Source: UBA974 sp002292405
GTDB taxonomy: Bacteria; Bacteroidota; Bacteroidia; Flavobacteriales_D; Sanyastnellaceae
Direction: 5' to 3'
Assembly: GCA_943842425.1 (NCBI GenBank)
Contig: CALTBR010000001.1
Coordinates: 372,001 to 436,000 of the forward strand
DNA length: 64,000 bases
Numbering within the stretch: the first letter of the stretch is position 1; each line of letters opens with the position of its first letter. Positions 44,291 through 54,044 of this stretch are shown piece after piece. The position numbers were made by a program, and so were the translations under genes. The notes under the pieces are model-generated. The model did no database searches and was not told where the DNA came from. It saw only the letters and a program-made list of their open reading frames with translations.

Positions 44291-45241
44291 ATGTCAACAT
44301 TAACCCTCTCTGAAAAATTTAGTACTGGTCTTAACGAGTTTCTATCCCAATTTCCATCTGACGGACTTTATGCACCGATTCACTATCTGTTAAACATTCA
44401 CGGGAAGCGAATTAGACCACTTTTAGCTCTTTCTGTTTGTGAGGCTGAGGGCTCTTCTATTGATAAAGCATTGCCAGCAGCGATCGCAGTGGAGCTGTTT
44501 CACAACTTCACTCTTATGCACGACGATATTATGGATAAAGCTCCGCTTAGGCGAGGGCAATTGACGGCGCACAAAGTTTATGGTGAAGACTCGGCTATTT
44601 TGAGTGGTGACGCGATGTTTGCTCTGGCGAGCATTTCACTGGAAGACGTTAACGAAAGTGCTCTTCTCGAAATATTAAAGATCTACAATAGAACCTCTCG
44701 TGAAGTTTGCGAAGGCCAGCAATTGGATATGGAGTACGAGAAAATGAACGATGTAACAATAGATCATTATCTAGAGATGATTCGTCTAAAAACCTCAGTT
44801 TTATTGGCTTGTTCATGCGCGATGGGAGCTATTTCTGCAGGAGCTTCTAAGGAAAGGGTTGAGCTTTGGTATAAGTTTGGAGAACAAACAGGCCTTGCAT
44901 TCCAAATCCAAGACGATCTTCTAGACACATTTGGCGATTCAGAAATCATGGGGAAAAAGGTTGGGGGAGATATACTTTCAGAAAAGAAAACTTTTATATG
45001 GCTTTATACAAAAGCACAGGGGATGATGCCTGAAAATCTCTCAAGTTGTGAAGAAAGTGCAGAGAAAGTATCACTTTTAAAGTCGGCCATGATCGCATCA
45101 GGGGCTGACATTGCGGCTCGTAAAAAAATGATGGTATATACAGAAAATGCGCGTACCGCACTATCTCAACTCGACCTCAGTTCTGCCCACCTTAAAACGT
45201 TCGAGAATTTACTTAGTTCTGTTACAGAGCGAACGTCATGA
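44291..45241 (+). CDS. Polyprenyl synthetase (trans-isoprenyl diphosphate synthase)
   Basis: A 316-residue all-helical enzyme that chains isopentenyl diphosphate. The first aspartate-rich motif is LMHDDIMDKAPLRRG (about 76-90) and the second is FQIQDDLLDTFGD (about 204-216), with GKRIRP before the first. Product length is not certain: the small HNFTLMHDDIM region resembles farnesyl/geranylgeranyl or longer-chain (menaquinone side-chain) synthases. It follows rmlA after 15 bases in the same operon. Prenyl products feed quinones and, through FPP, the UppS carrier lipid. Confidence 0.88.
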   Translation: MSTLTLSEKFSTGLNEFLSQFPSDGLYAPIHYLLNIHGKRIRPLLALSVCEAEGSSIDKALPAAIAVELFHNFTLMHDDIMDKAPLRRGQLTAHKVYGEDSAILSGDAMFALASISLEDVNESALLEILKIYNRTSREVCEGQQLDMEYEKMNDVTIDHYLEMIRLKTSVLLACSCAMGAISAGASKERVELWYKFGEQTGLAFQIQDDLLDTFGDSEIMGKKVGGDILSEKKTFIWLYTKAQGMMPENLSSCEESAEKVSLLKSAMIASGADIAARKKMMVYTENARTALSQLDLSSAHLKTFENLLSSVTERTS

Positions 45242-45340
45242 ATCCATATATTTTCCGATTAACATTTAGTGAGATTAGCCTACCTTCAATTGTTTAAGCA
45301 GTTGTAACTTCGCACTGGCTTTTATAACTAATTCATTAGC

Positions 45341-48073
45341 GTGGATCCATTATCGTTTTTAAACAACGTTGACCCTAAGCAATTGGACGTATTATACGCC
45401 CAATATCTCAACAACTCAGATTCTGTTGACCGCTCTTGGCGACTTTTTTTTGCTGGTTTCGATTTAGCCAATTCTCACTTCAGTGATGATGCAGCTTCTC
45501 CTCAAACTCTTAAGGAATTCAAGGTTCTCGACCTAATCCACGGATATAGAACCCGTGGACACCTGTTTACTTTAACTAATCCTGTTCGCACCCGCCGCAG
45601 TTATTTCCCTGATCTATCTCTGGAGAATTATGGATTAGACAAATCCGATCTAGATATCGTTTTCCAGGCTGGAAATGAAATAGGTTTGGGACCAATTTCG
45701 CTTAAAGAAATCGTTGCACATCTAGAAGAAACATACTGTAAAAGTATTAGCACGGAGTATATGTATATCCGCGAGCCGAAGCGGGTGCAGTGGATACGCA
45801 AGAACATTGAACTTGATAAACGCAAGAAATTTGATGCAACCGAACGCTTACAGATCCTAAAAAAGATCAGCCAAGCAACTCTGTTTGAGGAATTTCTTCA
45901 GAAGAAGTTTATTGGCCAAAAGCGTTTCTCTCTCGAAGGCGGGGAATCCCTTATCCCAGCCTTAGACACTCTTATCGAGCACGGAACCAACAACGGGGTT
46001 AAAGAGGTTGTAATAGGGATGGCTCATAGAGGGCGGTTAAGTACTCTTGCTCACATATTAGGGAAATCGTATCAAGATATTTTTAGTGAATTTCAGGGCA
46101 AAGATTTTGAGGGCGACGACGACCTAGAGGGAGATGTGAAATATCACTTAGGTCATTCATATACTCGGAAAACTGATTCAGATAAGGAAGTGACTATAAC
46201 TCTTGCTCCTAATCCATCACACCTCGAAGCGGTAGATCCCGTGGTATTGGGTATTTCTCGTGCGAGAATCGACGAAAGAGGTGGCGAAGACAACGAAGTA
46301 CTTCCCATTTTAGTTCATGGAGACGCTGCTATTTCAGGTCAGGGAGTTATTTATGAAGTAGTTCAAATGGCAGGGCTCGAAGGTTACAAAACAGGCGGGA
46401 CGATTCACATCATTGTAAACAACCAAATCGGTTTTACCACGAACTACTTAGACGCACGAACATCTACGTATTGCACTGATATAGGGAAAGTCACTCAAAG
46501 TTTAATTTTCCATGTAAATGCGGATGATCCAGAGGCGGTTGTGCAAGTAATGAGAATTGCGCTTAAGTATAGACAGACCTTCCATAGAGACGTTTTTGTT
46601 GATTTACTAGGCTATAGAAAGTATGGACACAACGAAGGAGATGAGCCTAAATTTACTCAACCGAAACTCTATAAAGCTATCGCCGAACACAGTTCTCCCT
46701 ACGAGATTTACCTTACGCAGCTAATAGCAGATGGCAATTTGACTGGTGAGGAAGGAACAACATTGAGGTTGGCTCAAATAGAACAAATGGAAGAGGGTCT
46801 CACCAAAGCGAAACAAAAGGACACAAATTCAGTTAAGAATTTTTTATCTGACATTTGGAAAGATTATCGCACAGCTACTCCGGAAGAACTCACAACTTCT
46901 CCTGACACGAAGTATCCTGCTAAGAAGATTAGGGAGATTGGGGTTTCAATAAGTACACATCCAGAAGGCAAGACGTTTTTCCGTAAAGTAGCAAAGCTCC
47001 TCAAGGATAGACGAAAAATGCTCGATTCAGATAAACTGGATTGGGGTATGGCAGAAATTTTAGCTTATGGAACCCTACTAGTAGAAGGCCATCCAGTGAG
47101 AATTAGCGGCCAAGATGTAGAGAGAGGAACCTTTTCACATCGGCACGCCGTTCTTAAGACAGATGACAATGAGGAGGAAATTATCCCTCTAAATAATCTA
47201 AAGAAAGGTCAGGCTGAACTTAGTATCTACAACTCGTTGCTTTCTGAATATGCCGTTGCAGGTTTTGATTTCGGTTACGCGTTTGCTCGTCCTAATGGGC
47301 TTACGATTTGGGAAGCTCAATTTGGAGATTTTAACAATGGAGCACAAATTATTTGGGATCAGTTCTTGAGTGCGACGGAGGATAAGTGGCGTACTATGAA
47401 TGGCCTTACTCTACTTTTACCGCACGGTTACGAGGGTATGGGTTCAGAACACAGTTCAGGCCGTCTTGAAAGATTCCTCACACTTGGATCTGGCGAAAAT
47501 ATTATTGTCACTAACTGTACTACTCCTGCCCAAATGTTTCACCTCTTACGTCGACAGGTTTTACGTCCTTTCCGAAAGCCGCTAGTGGCATTTACCCCGA
47601 AGAAATTACTCCGCTACCCGAAAGCTATTTCGACAGTGAGCGATCTCGCTAAAGGTAAGTTCAACGAAGTAATTGACGACCCTCGCATGAGCAAAGCTCT
47701 AGCGGCTAAGAAAGTCGATGCTATCATGCTGTGCTCAGGTAAAATTTATTATGATGTACTGGAGAAATTTGAGATGCTGGATTCTAAAATCACTGAAAAC
47801 ATCGCTTTAGTGCGCATAGAACAACTTCACCCATTCCCAAAAAGTGTGATCGATAAGATTGTAAAGAGATATGAAAAGAAAGCAAAAGTTGTTTGGCTTC
47901 AAGAAGAACCTAGAAATATGGGCGCTTGGCCGTTTATATCTATACATTATAAAGGAGATATAGAAAAGGCCATTGCTCGACCTGCTAGCGGAACGACTGC
48001 TTCGGGATCACCTCTTATCTACTCACGTAGGCACGACGCCATAGTAGATGCCGTTCTTGAATACGCTCACTAA
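45341..48073 (+). CDS. sucA: 2-oxoglutarate dehydrogenase E1 component
   Basis: Thiamine-diphosphate decarboxylase of the 2-oxoglutarate dehydrogenase complex in the TCA cycle. 910 residues from a GTG: N-terminal E2-binding segment (DPLSFLNNVDPKQLDVLYAQ and QYLNNSDSVDRSWRLFFAG), VVIGMAHRGRLSTLAHILGK, HLGHSYTR, HGDAAISGQGVIYE (TPP and substrate), and the C-terminal WLQEEPRNMGAW. Directly followed by odhB after 12 bases. The upstream 99 bases contain TAACTTCG (45305-45312) as a possible -7 element, but no matching TTG. Confidence 0.95.
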   Translation: MDPLSFLNNVDPKQLDVLYAQYLNNSDSVDRSWRLFFAGFDLANSHFSDDAASPQTLKEFKVLDLIHGYRTRGHLFTLTNPVRTRRSYFPDLSLENYGLDKSDLDIVFQAGNEIGLGPISLKEIVAHLEETYCKSISTEYMYIREPKRVQWIRKNIELDKRKKFDATERLQILKKISQATLFEEFLQKKFIGQKRFSLEGGESLIPALDTLIEHGTNNGVKEVVIGMAHRGRLSTLAHILGKSYQDIFSEFQGKDFEGDDDLEGDVKYHLGHSYTRKTDSDKEVTITLAPNPSHLEAVDPVVLGISRARIDERGGEDNEVLPILVHGDAAISGQGVIYEVVQMAGLEGYKTGGTIHIIVNNQIGFTTNYLDARTSTYCTDIGKVTQSLIFHVNADDPEAVVQVMRIALKYRQTFHRDVFVDLLGYRKYGHNEGDEPKFTQPKLYKAIAEHSSPYEIYLTQLIADGNLTGEEGTTLRLAQIEQMEEGLTKAKQKDTNSVKNFLSDIWKDYRTATPEELTTSPDTKYPAKKIREIGVSISTHPEGKTFFRKVAKLLKDRRKMLDSDKLDWGMAEILAYGTLLVEGHPVRISGQDVERGTFSHRHAVLKTDDNEEEIIPLNNLKKGQAELSIYNSLLSEYAVAGFDFGYAFARPNGLTIWEAQFGDFNNGAQIIWDQFLSATEDKWRTMNGLTLLLPHGYEGMGSEHSSGRLERFLTLGSGENIIVTNCTTPAQMFHLLRRQVLRPFRKPLVAFTPKKLLRYPKAISTVSDLAKGKFNEVIDDPRMSKALAAKKVDAIMLCSGKIYYDVLEKFEMLDSKITENIALVRIEQLHPFPKSVIDKIVKRYEKKAKVVWLQEEPRNMGAWPFISIHYKGDIEKAIARPASGTTASGSPLIYSRRHDAIVDAVLEYAH

Positions 48074-48085
48074 TAATATTGAATC

Positions 48086-49349
48086 ATGCCAATACTTGAA
48101 ATGAAAGTCCCTAGTCCAGGAGAGAGTATATCTGAAGTAGAAATTTCTGCTTGGCTCGTAAGTGATGGAGATTACGTCGAAAAGGACCAAGCAATTGCTG
48201 AAGTAGATTCAGATAAGGCTACGCTAGAGTTGCCGGCTGAAATGGCTGGAATTATTTCTCTTAAAGTAGAAGAAGGAGATGTTGTCCCTGTTGGAGACGT
48301 TTGCTGCCTAATAGATACTGACGCAGAAAGACCAGCTGGGTCAACTTCTTCAGTTGTAGCAACTCCAGTTCCAGTCGTGACTCCTGCCCCAATTCCAGAA
48401 CCTGTAGTTAAATCTAAAGCCCAAACTTCTACTGGAAGCTTTGCTGAAGGTCACACGTCTCCAGCAGCACGTAAAATGATGGCAGATAAGGGAATTTCAA
48501 CTGGATCCCTTTCAGGATCAGGAAGAGATGGGCGAATTCTTAAACAGGATGTATTATCAGCCCTAGCCGCTGGGTTTGATCCAAATTCAGCTTTAGCAAA
48601 AGCTGGATGGACGGGTTCTCGCGAAACACGTACAGAACGCATGTCTATGCTGCGTAGAAAAGTAGCTGAAAGGCTTGTAGGGGTGAAGAACGACACAGCT
48701 ATGCTTACTACTTTTAACGAGGTGGATATGAAGCCCATAATGGATCTTAGAAAGAAGTACAAGAATAAGTTTAAAGAAGAAAAAAGGAGTGGGGTTAGGT
48801 TTCATGGGTTTCTTTACAAAGGCAGTTACCATAGCTCTGGCTAAATTCCCAGGTGTTAATGCGATGATAGACGGAAAGGACGCGATTTTCCATGAATACG
48901 CAGATATATGTATTGCAGTGAGCTCTCCCAAAGGACTCATGGTTCCAGTGGTTCGCAATGCAGAAGTAATGTCTCTAGCAGAAATAGAAGGTGAGATCAA
49001 ACGACTTGCTCTCCGCGCCAGAGATGGACAGCTTACTGTAGATGAGATGCAAGGTGGAACATTTACCATCACGAATGGTGGGGTTTTCGGTTCAATGCTT
49101 TCGACCCCTATTATCAACCCACCCCAAAGCGCAATCCTCGGAATGCACAATATTGTTGAGCGACCGGTCGCTGTCGATGGTAAAGTTGAAATCCGTCCTA
49201 TAATGTATGTAGCTCTCAGCTATGACCACAGAATAGTCGACGGAAAGGAAAGTGTAAGTTTTCTATACTTGGTTAAGGAACTCCTCGAAAAGCCTGAGCT
49301 TATGCTCTTCGGTGGCAAAGAGCCAAATGAAGTTCTTTTAGGGCTTTAA
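48086..49349 (+). pseudogene. odhB: 2-oxoglutarate dehydrogenase E2 (dihydrolipoyl succinyltransferase) with a +1 frameshift in an A6 run
   Basis: Carries succinyl groups on lipoyl-lysine. The lipoyl domain (VDSDKATLELPAEM, Lys about 43), an E3-binding domain (HTSPAARKMMADKGIS, GRDGRILKQDV) and the start of the catalytic domain are in the first frame (48086-48844). The rest (GFMGFFTKAVTIALAKFPG, TITNGGVFGSML, the SYDHRIVDGKE histidine/aspartate) is in the second frame to 49349. Removing one A from the run at 48780-48785 joins the two as KFKEEKGVGLGFMGFF and gives a normal 420-residue E2. Since the complex is otherwise encoded (sucA, lpdA), the break is likely slippage-corrected, or a consensus error, rather than true loss. 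Confidence 0.88.
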
Positions 49350-49535
49350 ATTTTAACGATTAATCTCTTGCCAAAGAGGAATTAATCTCCTTATGCCATT
49401 TTTATGTTATTTTGTAGTTTTTATGCAATTTATTGCAATTTTTTAGGCTTTTTAGGCCAATTTTAACACTTTTAGTTGATTTTTCTATTTTATTGTTTCT
49501 TCCTCATGAAACATAAAATACAAGCGATTAATCGA
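49350..49535. other. AT-rich non-coding gap between convergent odhB and rodA
   Basis: 186 bases, strongly T-rich on the plus strand. Apart from the hairpin at its left end I see repeated TTTTTATG and TGCAATTTATTGCAAT-type inverted words and the short palindrome CGATTAATCG close to the rodA stop, which may terminate the leftward cell-shape operon. No open frame of note. Confidence 0.5.
49358..49387 (+). terminator. Hairpin after sucA-odhB, possible rho-independent terminator
   Basis: GATTAAT (49358-49364) pairs with ATTAATC (49381-49387); inside it CTCTT (49365-49369) pairs with AAGAG (49374-49378) around a GCCA loop, with a two-base bulge. A T-rich stretch follows. Nine bases after the odhB stop. 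Confidence 0.5.
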
Positions 49536-50861
49536 TTATCTCAGAACACTTAATCTTTCCCCGTCTAGTCTAATTAAAACTGTGATGAGAAAAGTAAAGC
49601 CTATAAGTGAGGAGCCTCCATAGCTGAAAAACGGAAGTGGTATTCCTATTACAGGAGCTAATCCAAGAACCATCCCAACATTTACTAAAAGGTGCATAAA
49701 TAGAATACTAGCTACTCCATACGCGTATATGCGAGTAAATTTGGACCGCTGTCGCTCTGCAATGATCAAGACTCTAAGTATTAAAAAAGTAAATAAGAAA
49801 ATCACAAAGGCACTTCCTAAAAACCCCCATTCTTCCCCAATGGTACAGAAGATGAAGTCTGTTTCTTGCTCCGGGACGAAACTATAAGCAGTCATAGGTC
49901 CATGCATCCAACCCTTACCCATCAGCCCTCCACTCCCTATAGCTGCTTTAGCATGACGTATATTATAATCTGCATCGGGATTGTTCACATCTATTCCGAA
50001 AAGAACATGAATGCGCTCTTTCTGGTGTGGCTTAAGCACTTTTTCCATTCCTGTATGCAGACCGACAGATATAATAAGTCCAGCAAATAAACTGATGATA
50101 CTCAAAACAGCGACCTTTTTCCTTCTTCGAGGCATTGATAGTTCCTTGAATAAGTAAATGAATAACGCCCCTCCGATTATCCATATAATCCAAAACAGAC
50201 CTATTCCAGAACCAACACCGAAATAAGGATAGTGGAATGAGGTGACACCAATAAGAATAGTTGCAATAGAGAGTAACAGAACTGTAAATCCTATAATTAA
50301 GACATTTCCACTCAAACCTTCTCGATAAAGAACGAAGATAAACCCAGCAAAAACGAGTACAGTTCCAGCATCTGGTTGTAGCAGAATAAGTCCAGCTGGT
50401 AGACCAATTAGTAATAATGAAACGAGGCGGACTTTTATACTTAGCCATTTAGTAGCGTCTCTAGAAAGATACCAAGCGAGTATCAAAGCAGTTGTCGGTT
50501 TAGCAAATTCACTGGGTTGCAAACTAAATCCTCCCAAGTCGAACCAAGACCGAGCCCCCCCAATTTTCTTTCCTATAACTAATACTGCGATGAGTAATAA
50601 AAGGGTGAGTATATATTGGATGACAGATGTTCGAATAAAGAACTCACTCTCAATATTGATTATAAAAAATCCCAACACGAAACATATTGTGATCCACATA
50701 AGCTGCTTCCCGCCTTTCCCGCTCCAATCTAACCAATCTAGAAGTTCAATGTTGGAAGTTGCACTTAGGATATTTATCCACCCAAAGAACATAAGCAATA
50801 GCACAAGAGAAATGGTGATCCAATCAATGTTGCGTCTTATAGATGATTCACGTCGCCTCAT
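49536..50861 (-). CDS. rodA: Rod-shape-determining protein RodA (SEDS glycosyltransferase)
   Basis: Peptidoglycan polymerase of the elongation machinery, partnered with PBP2. 441 residues, about ten membrane segments; PSEFAKPTTALILAWYLSRD (about 115-135), LILLQPDAGTVLVF (about 158-171) and the periplasmic FVPEQETDFIFCTIGEEWGF (about 328-347) are SEDS signatures, and the C-terminal PFFSYGGSSLI closes it. It overlaps mrdA by 4 bases at the end of the mreB-C-D-mrdA-rodA operon. A large insert (about 215-290) with an extra hydrophobic stretch is typical for Bacteroidota RodA. Confidence 0.94.
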   Translation of the reverse strand: MRRRESSIRRNIDWITISLVLLLMFFGWINILSATSNIELLDWLDWSGKGGKQLMWITICFVLGFFIINIESEFFIRTSVIQYILTLLLLIAVLVIGKKIGGARSWFDLGGFSLQPSEFAKPTTALILAWYLSRDATKWLSIKVRLVSLLLIGLPAGLILLQPDAGTVLVFAGFIFVLYREGLSGNVLIIGFTVLLLSIATILIGVTSFHYPYFGVGSGIGLFWIIWIIGGALFIYLFKELSMPRRRKKVAVLSIISLFAGLIISVGLHTGMEKVLKPHQKERIHVLFGIDVNNPDADYNIRHAKAAIGSGGLMGKGWMHGPMTAYSFVPEQETDFIFCTIGEEWGFLGSAFVIFLFTFLILRVLIIAERQRSKFTRIYAYGVASILFMHLLVNVGMVLGLAPVIGIPLPFFSYGGSSLIGFTFLITVLIRLDGERLSVLR

Positions 50862-52657
50862 GGTTGGAATTCTATTATTCTATTTTCTCTGGCCGTATAT
50901 TTAACAGAACCGGTTAAATATTTTTCAATAAGCAACCCTGCAATCGGAGCGGCCCAAGCCCCCCCTGCTCCAGCATGCTCAACATATACACTCAATGCAA
51001 TTTGAGGGTTTTCCCTCGGAGCAAAAGCCATAAACACACTGTGATCCTCAAGCTCACCATTCTGTACGGTTCCCGTTTTTCCACAAATTGTAATGCCCTC
51101 CACTTTGGCCCTTGAAGCTGTTCCGTGTACATCTTCTATCACATTTTGCATAGCGTCAATAACTGATTCAAAGTATTTCACATCAACACTCATCTCATGC
51201 AGTGAATCTAACCCCAAAGGCTTCCCCCGCCCTCCAATATCTCTTATGGGATGAGGTTCTATAAAGTACCCGCGATTGGCAATAATAGCTGCAAGATTAG
51301 CTATTTGCAAAGGAGTTGTAAGCAGCTCCCCCTCTCCAATAGCTATTGAAAATATAGTCCGAAACCCCCAATGATTTTTCCCATAAATATTATCATAATA
51401 AGGGGAATTAGGGATTGCCCCTGCTCTTGTGCCAGGGATATGCCCTCCAAGTTTAGTTCCAAACCCAAACTCTTTTATCCTCTTATTCCATACTTCTAAT
51501 CCCATTGATACATCAACTAATGGATTTTCATCTCGGCCTCTTTGCACCACCCGTCTCATTACTTCATAGAAATAAGGATTACAAGAGTGAGTAATTGCCT
51601 GAGTGAAATCATCAGCTGAGTGTGGACCGTGACATCCGATTATCGATCTATCACAATTTATAATGGTTTTTGTAGATATTACTCCTTCATCTAAAGCCAC
51701 TAAACCTTGAACCATTTTGAAAATTGAACCAGGACGGTAAGTCCCTCTTAAAGCTCTATTGTACAAAGGTTTCCAGTTGTGTTTTCTGAGGCTATCATAT
51801 ACTAGCCCGCGTCTTTTTCCTGTTAAACTATTTGCATCGTAAAATGGAGAAGAAACAAGGGCAAGAACTTCTCCGGTCTCGGGTTCTATCGCTACAACGC
51901 TGCCCCTTTTGCCATTTAATAATTTTTCTGCATACTCTTGTAATGCAACATCAATAGTTAATGTTATGTCTTTGCCTGGGTTAGGCATAGTGTCCAGTTC
52001 GTTTAATGTGTTGCGAACATTATTCCTAACATCGACGATATGAAATCTTGCTCCAGGTTCGCCTCTCAAGTGCCTTTCATACTTCGCTTCTAAGCCGGAT
52101 TTACCCTTGTAATCGCCAAGGTGATACAATGTATTGTTTTGTAGATCATCTCTGTCAACTTCCCGATATTCTCCAATCAAATGGCCGGCAACACCAGCAA
52201 GGTTAGACCTAATAGACTGAGTCTTATACTTAATTTCAGGGTACTCCATAAGCTGCTTCGATATTCGCGCAAACTCTATTGCTGATAGCTGCTTTTCAAT
52301 AACAGAAGGAACATAACGAGAATATGCAGCTGCTTTATCAAGCCTTTTTACGAGTTCAGTAAGTTCTATTTCTAACAAGTTAGCAAGTTTGAAAGTGTCA
52401 AGATTCTTAGATTTTCTTGGAGTAAAAAGTATATCATAACTCGCGATATTTGCTACTAAGAGTTTTCCATTCCTATCCAAGAACTGCCCTCTCATCGGGT
52501 CAAGAGTCTCACGCTCTTCAGTTAAACGCGCAGCATAGTTAGACCAGTCTGAATTAACAAGTTGAATGTGAGCTAATCGAGAAATAAAAATCGTGGAAAT
52601 GACAATAACAAGACCTCCGAAAACCAAACTTCTATTTTTCAGATGATGGTTAGACAT
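50858..52657 (-). CDS. mrdA: Penicillin-binding protein 2
   Basis: Class B transpeptidase of lateral wall growth. 599 residues: N-terminal membrane anchor (about 10-28), a dimerisation/pedestal domain (50-220, with DPMRGQFLDRNGKLL), and the transpeptidase domain: nucleophile serine in RPGSIFKM (Ser311), THSCNPYFY as the SxN motif, and CGKTGTVQNG as the KTG motif. It overlaps mreD by one base and rodA by four. Confidence 0.95.
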   Translation of the reverse strand: MSNHHLKNRSLVFGGLVIVISTIFISRLAHIQLVNSDWSNYAARLTEERETLDPMRGQFLDRNGKLLVANIASYDILFTPRKSKNLDTFKLANLLEIELTELVKRLDKAAAYSRYVPSVIEKQLSAIEFARISKQLMEYPEIKYKTQSIRSNLAGVAGHLIGEYREVDRDDLQNNTLYHLGDYKGKSGLEAKYERHLRGEPGARFHIVDVRNNVRNTLNELDTMPNPGKDITLTIDVALQEYAEKLLNGKRGSVVAIEPETGEVLALVSSPFYDANSLTGKRRGLVYDSLRKHNWKPLYNRALRGTYRPGSIFKMVQGLVALDEGVISTKTIINCDRSIIGCHGPHSADDFTQAITHSCNPYFYEVMRRVVQRGRDENPLVDVSMGLEVWNKRIKEFGFGTKLGGHIPGTRAGAIPNSPYYDNIYGKNHWGFRTIFSIAIGEGELLTTPLQIANLAAIIANRGYFIEPHPIRDIGGRGKPLGLDSLHEMSVDVKYFESVIDAMQNVIEDVHGTASRAKVEGITICGKTGTVQNGELEDHSVFMAFAPRENPQIALSVYVEHAGAGGAWAAPIAGLLIEKYLTGSVKYTARENRIIEFQP

Positions 52658-53202
52658 TACCAGTGGTAGGTGCTAGTTTTATTAGAATTAATCTTAGGTT
52701 TAGGCTCAAACAACCCTTGAACTATCGAAAATAGAAGAACACTCAGTATCGTTGAAGCAATTCCCTTTCCTATTGCGCTTGGCAGTAAAGACAATTTCCA
52801 CCCTTCGATAGCAAATAAGCTGAACATATAAGTGAAGGTTATAAGAGCACTTAGGACTAAAAATCTTCCCCAGCCATCGTTAAGAGCGCTAATTGAGTGC
52901 TCTCGTGTAAACCCCTCTCTGGGAGCAATAAAAGTAGTGAACCAAGGCGTCATAAAGCAGGTGAAAACACCAGCAGCCATATGAAGCCCTCCAGTTAGCA
53001 ACACCACATCCATGATGGCGCCTACAACTGCCCCTATAAGGATATAGCTTGTTTTAGAAAGCTCGAAAGGCAGCATAATTAATCCATAAATATGGAAACA
53101 AATCACAACCCATCCGCCAGCAAAAATGGCATATCTAAAAATCAACACTTGAAGCAAACAAGTGAGCATCAAAATCGCTATTGATCTAATCAAGGAATTC
53201 AT
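52657..53202 (-). CDS. mreD: Rod-shape-determining protein MreD
   Basis: A 181-residue integral membrane protein with five to six hydrophobic segments; sequence similarity in this family is low, so the call rests on position between mreC and mrdA, size and topology. It overlaps mreC by 4 bases and mrdA by one. MreD links MreC to the elongasome, its biochemical role being unclear. Confidence 0.82.
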   Translation of the reverse strand: MNSLIRSIAILMLTCLLQVLIFRYAIFAGGWVVICFHIYGLIMLPFELSKTSYILIGAVVGAIMDVVLLTGGLHMAAGVFTCFMTPWFTTFIAPREGFTREHSISALNDGWGRFLVLSALITFTYMFSLFAIEGWKLSLLPSAIGKGIASTILSVLLFSIVQGLFEPKPKINSNKTSTYHW

Positions 53203-54014
53203 GGTGATGACTTGGAGAGTAATGAATCTACTTCAAAAGCGCCCTCTTTACTCAAAAATTCTACATAGTGAATTCTCTTATAGTCCGCTGAGAGTTTTAT
53301 TGTCACAGATTGAAACTCATCTGCTTCTGTCACAATTAACTCTTCAACTTTACCTACCAGTATTCCGCTTGGAAAAGTGCCTTGAAATCCAGAGGTGATA
53401 ACGGAGTCACCAGGGAGAATGTGTTCTGAAAGAGGAATATCTGTTAGAGTAGCATACTCGACACTCTCTCCAGACCAGTTTAAAATACCAACAGCGCCAT
53501 CATAACCAAGTCTAACGCTCCAATTGGTAGAAAGGTGAATAATAGGAAGAACCAAAGAGTGATTTACAGAGACCTCTGTGATAAGACCTGCCATAACACC
53601 ATTTTCTAACATGCCCATTCCAGGTTGTAAACCAGATAATGAACCTTTATTAGCGACTAAGACGTTGTTTTTAAAAGATGTCGGATATCGGATAATCTCT
53701 GCAGGGGTACTTTCCCAGGAATTCCTGGAATGAAGTAACCTGCTAGACATAAATAGACTCCTATAACTCATATTTTCTGTCCTTAATCGAGCGTTTTCAA
53801 TTAATAAACTTGAGTTGTTTTTTTTAAAGTCCTTATAATCGATTATTCTTCCCACGACATCAGTACAGTTTGTAGACATTTCCATCCCGATTTTCGCTAA
53901 AGTTCCTCGAGGATGAGAATGAGTAGAAGTAACCCAACTTAAAGCGATCATTTCAAGTAGCACAAATAACACCAAACGGTGATTTCGAATAATAAGCTGT
54001 ATTAACGTGCGCAC
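53199..54014 (-). CDS. mreC: Rod-shape-determining protein MreC
   Basis: Periplasmic scaffold of the elongasome. 271 residues: membrane anchor (about 10-28), a coiled coil (about 55-85, NNSSLLIENARLRTENMSYR region) and the beta-barrel pair (NVLVANKGSLSGLQPGMGML, VITSGFQGTFPSGILVGKV). Overlap of 4 bases with mreD and 30 bases from mreB show operonic transcription. Confidence 0.92.
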   Translation of the reverse strand: MRTLIQLIIRNHRLVLFVLLEMIALSWVTSTHSHPRGTLAKIGMEMSTNCTDVVGRIIDYKDFKKNNSSLLIENARLRTENMSYRSLFMSSRLLHSRNSWESTPAEIIRYPTSFKNNVLVANKGSLSGLQPGMGMLENGVMAGLITEVSVNHSLVLPIIHLSTNWSVRLGYDGAVGILNWSGESVEYATLTDIPLSEHILPGDSVITSGFQGTFPSGILVGKVEELIVTEADEFQSVTIKLSADYKRIHYVEFLSKEGAFEVDSLLSKSSP

Positions 54015-54044
54015 TTGAGATTCATTGCTTTCCTTTCTATTGAG

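Noticed and set aside
45242..45340. Possible promoter TAACTTCG upstream of sucA
   Set aside because: The -7-like octamer has no TTG at a suitable distance and lies about 28 bases from the start; left as a mention only.
49515..49535. CGATTAATCG palindrome next to the rodA stop
   Set aside because: Short AT-rich palindrome without a stable stem or T-run; noted in the gap entry but not strong enough for a separate call.
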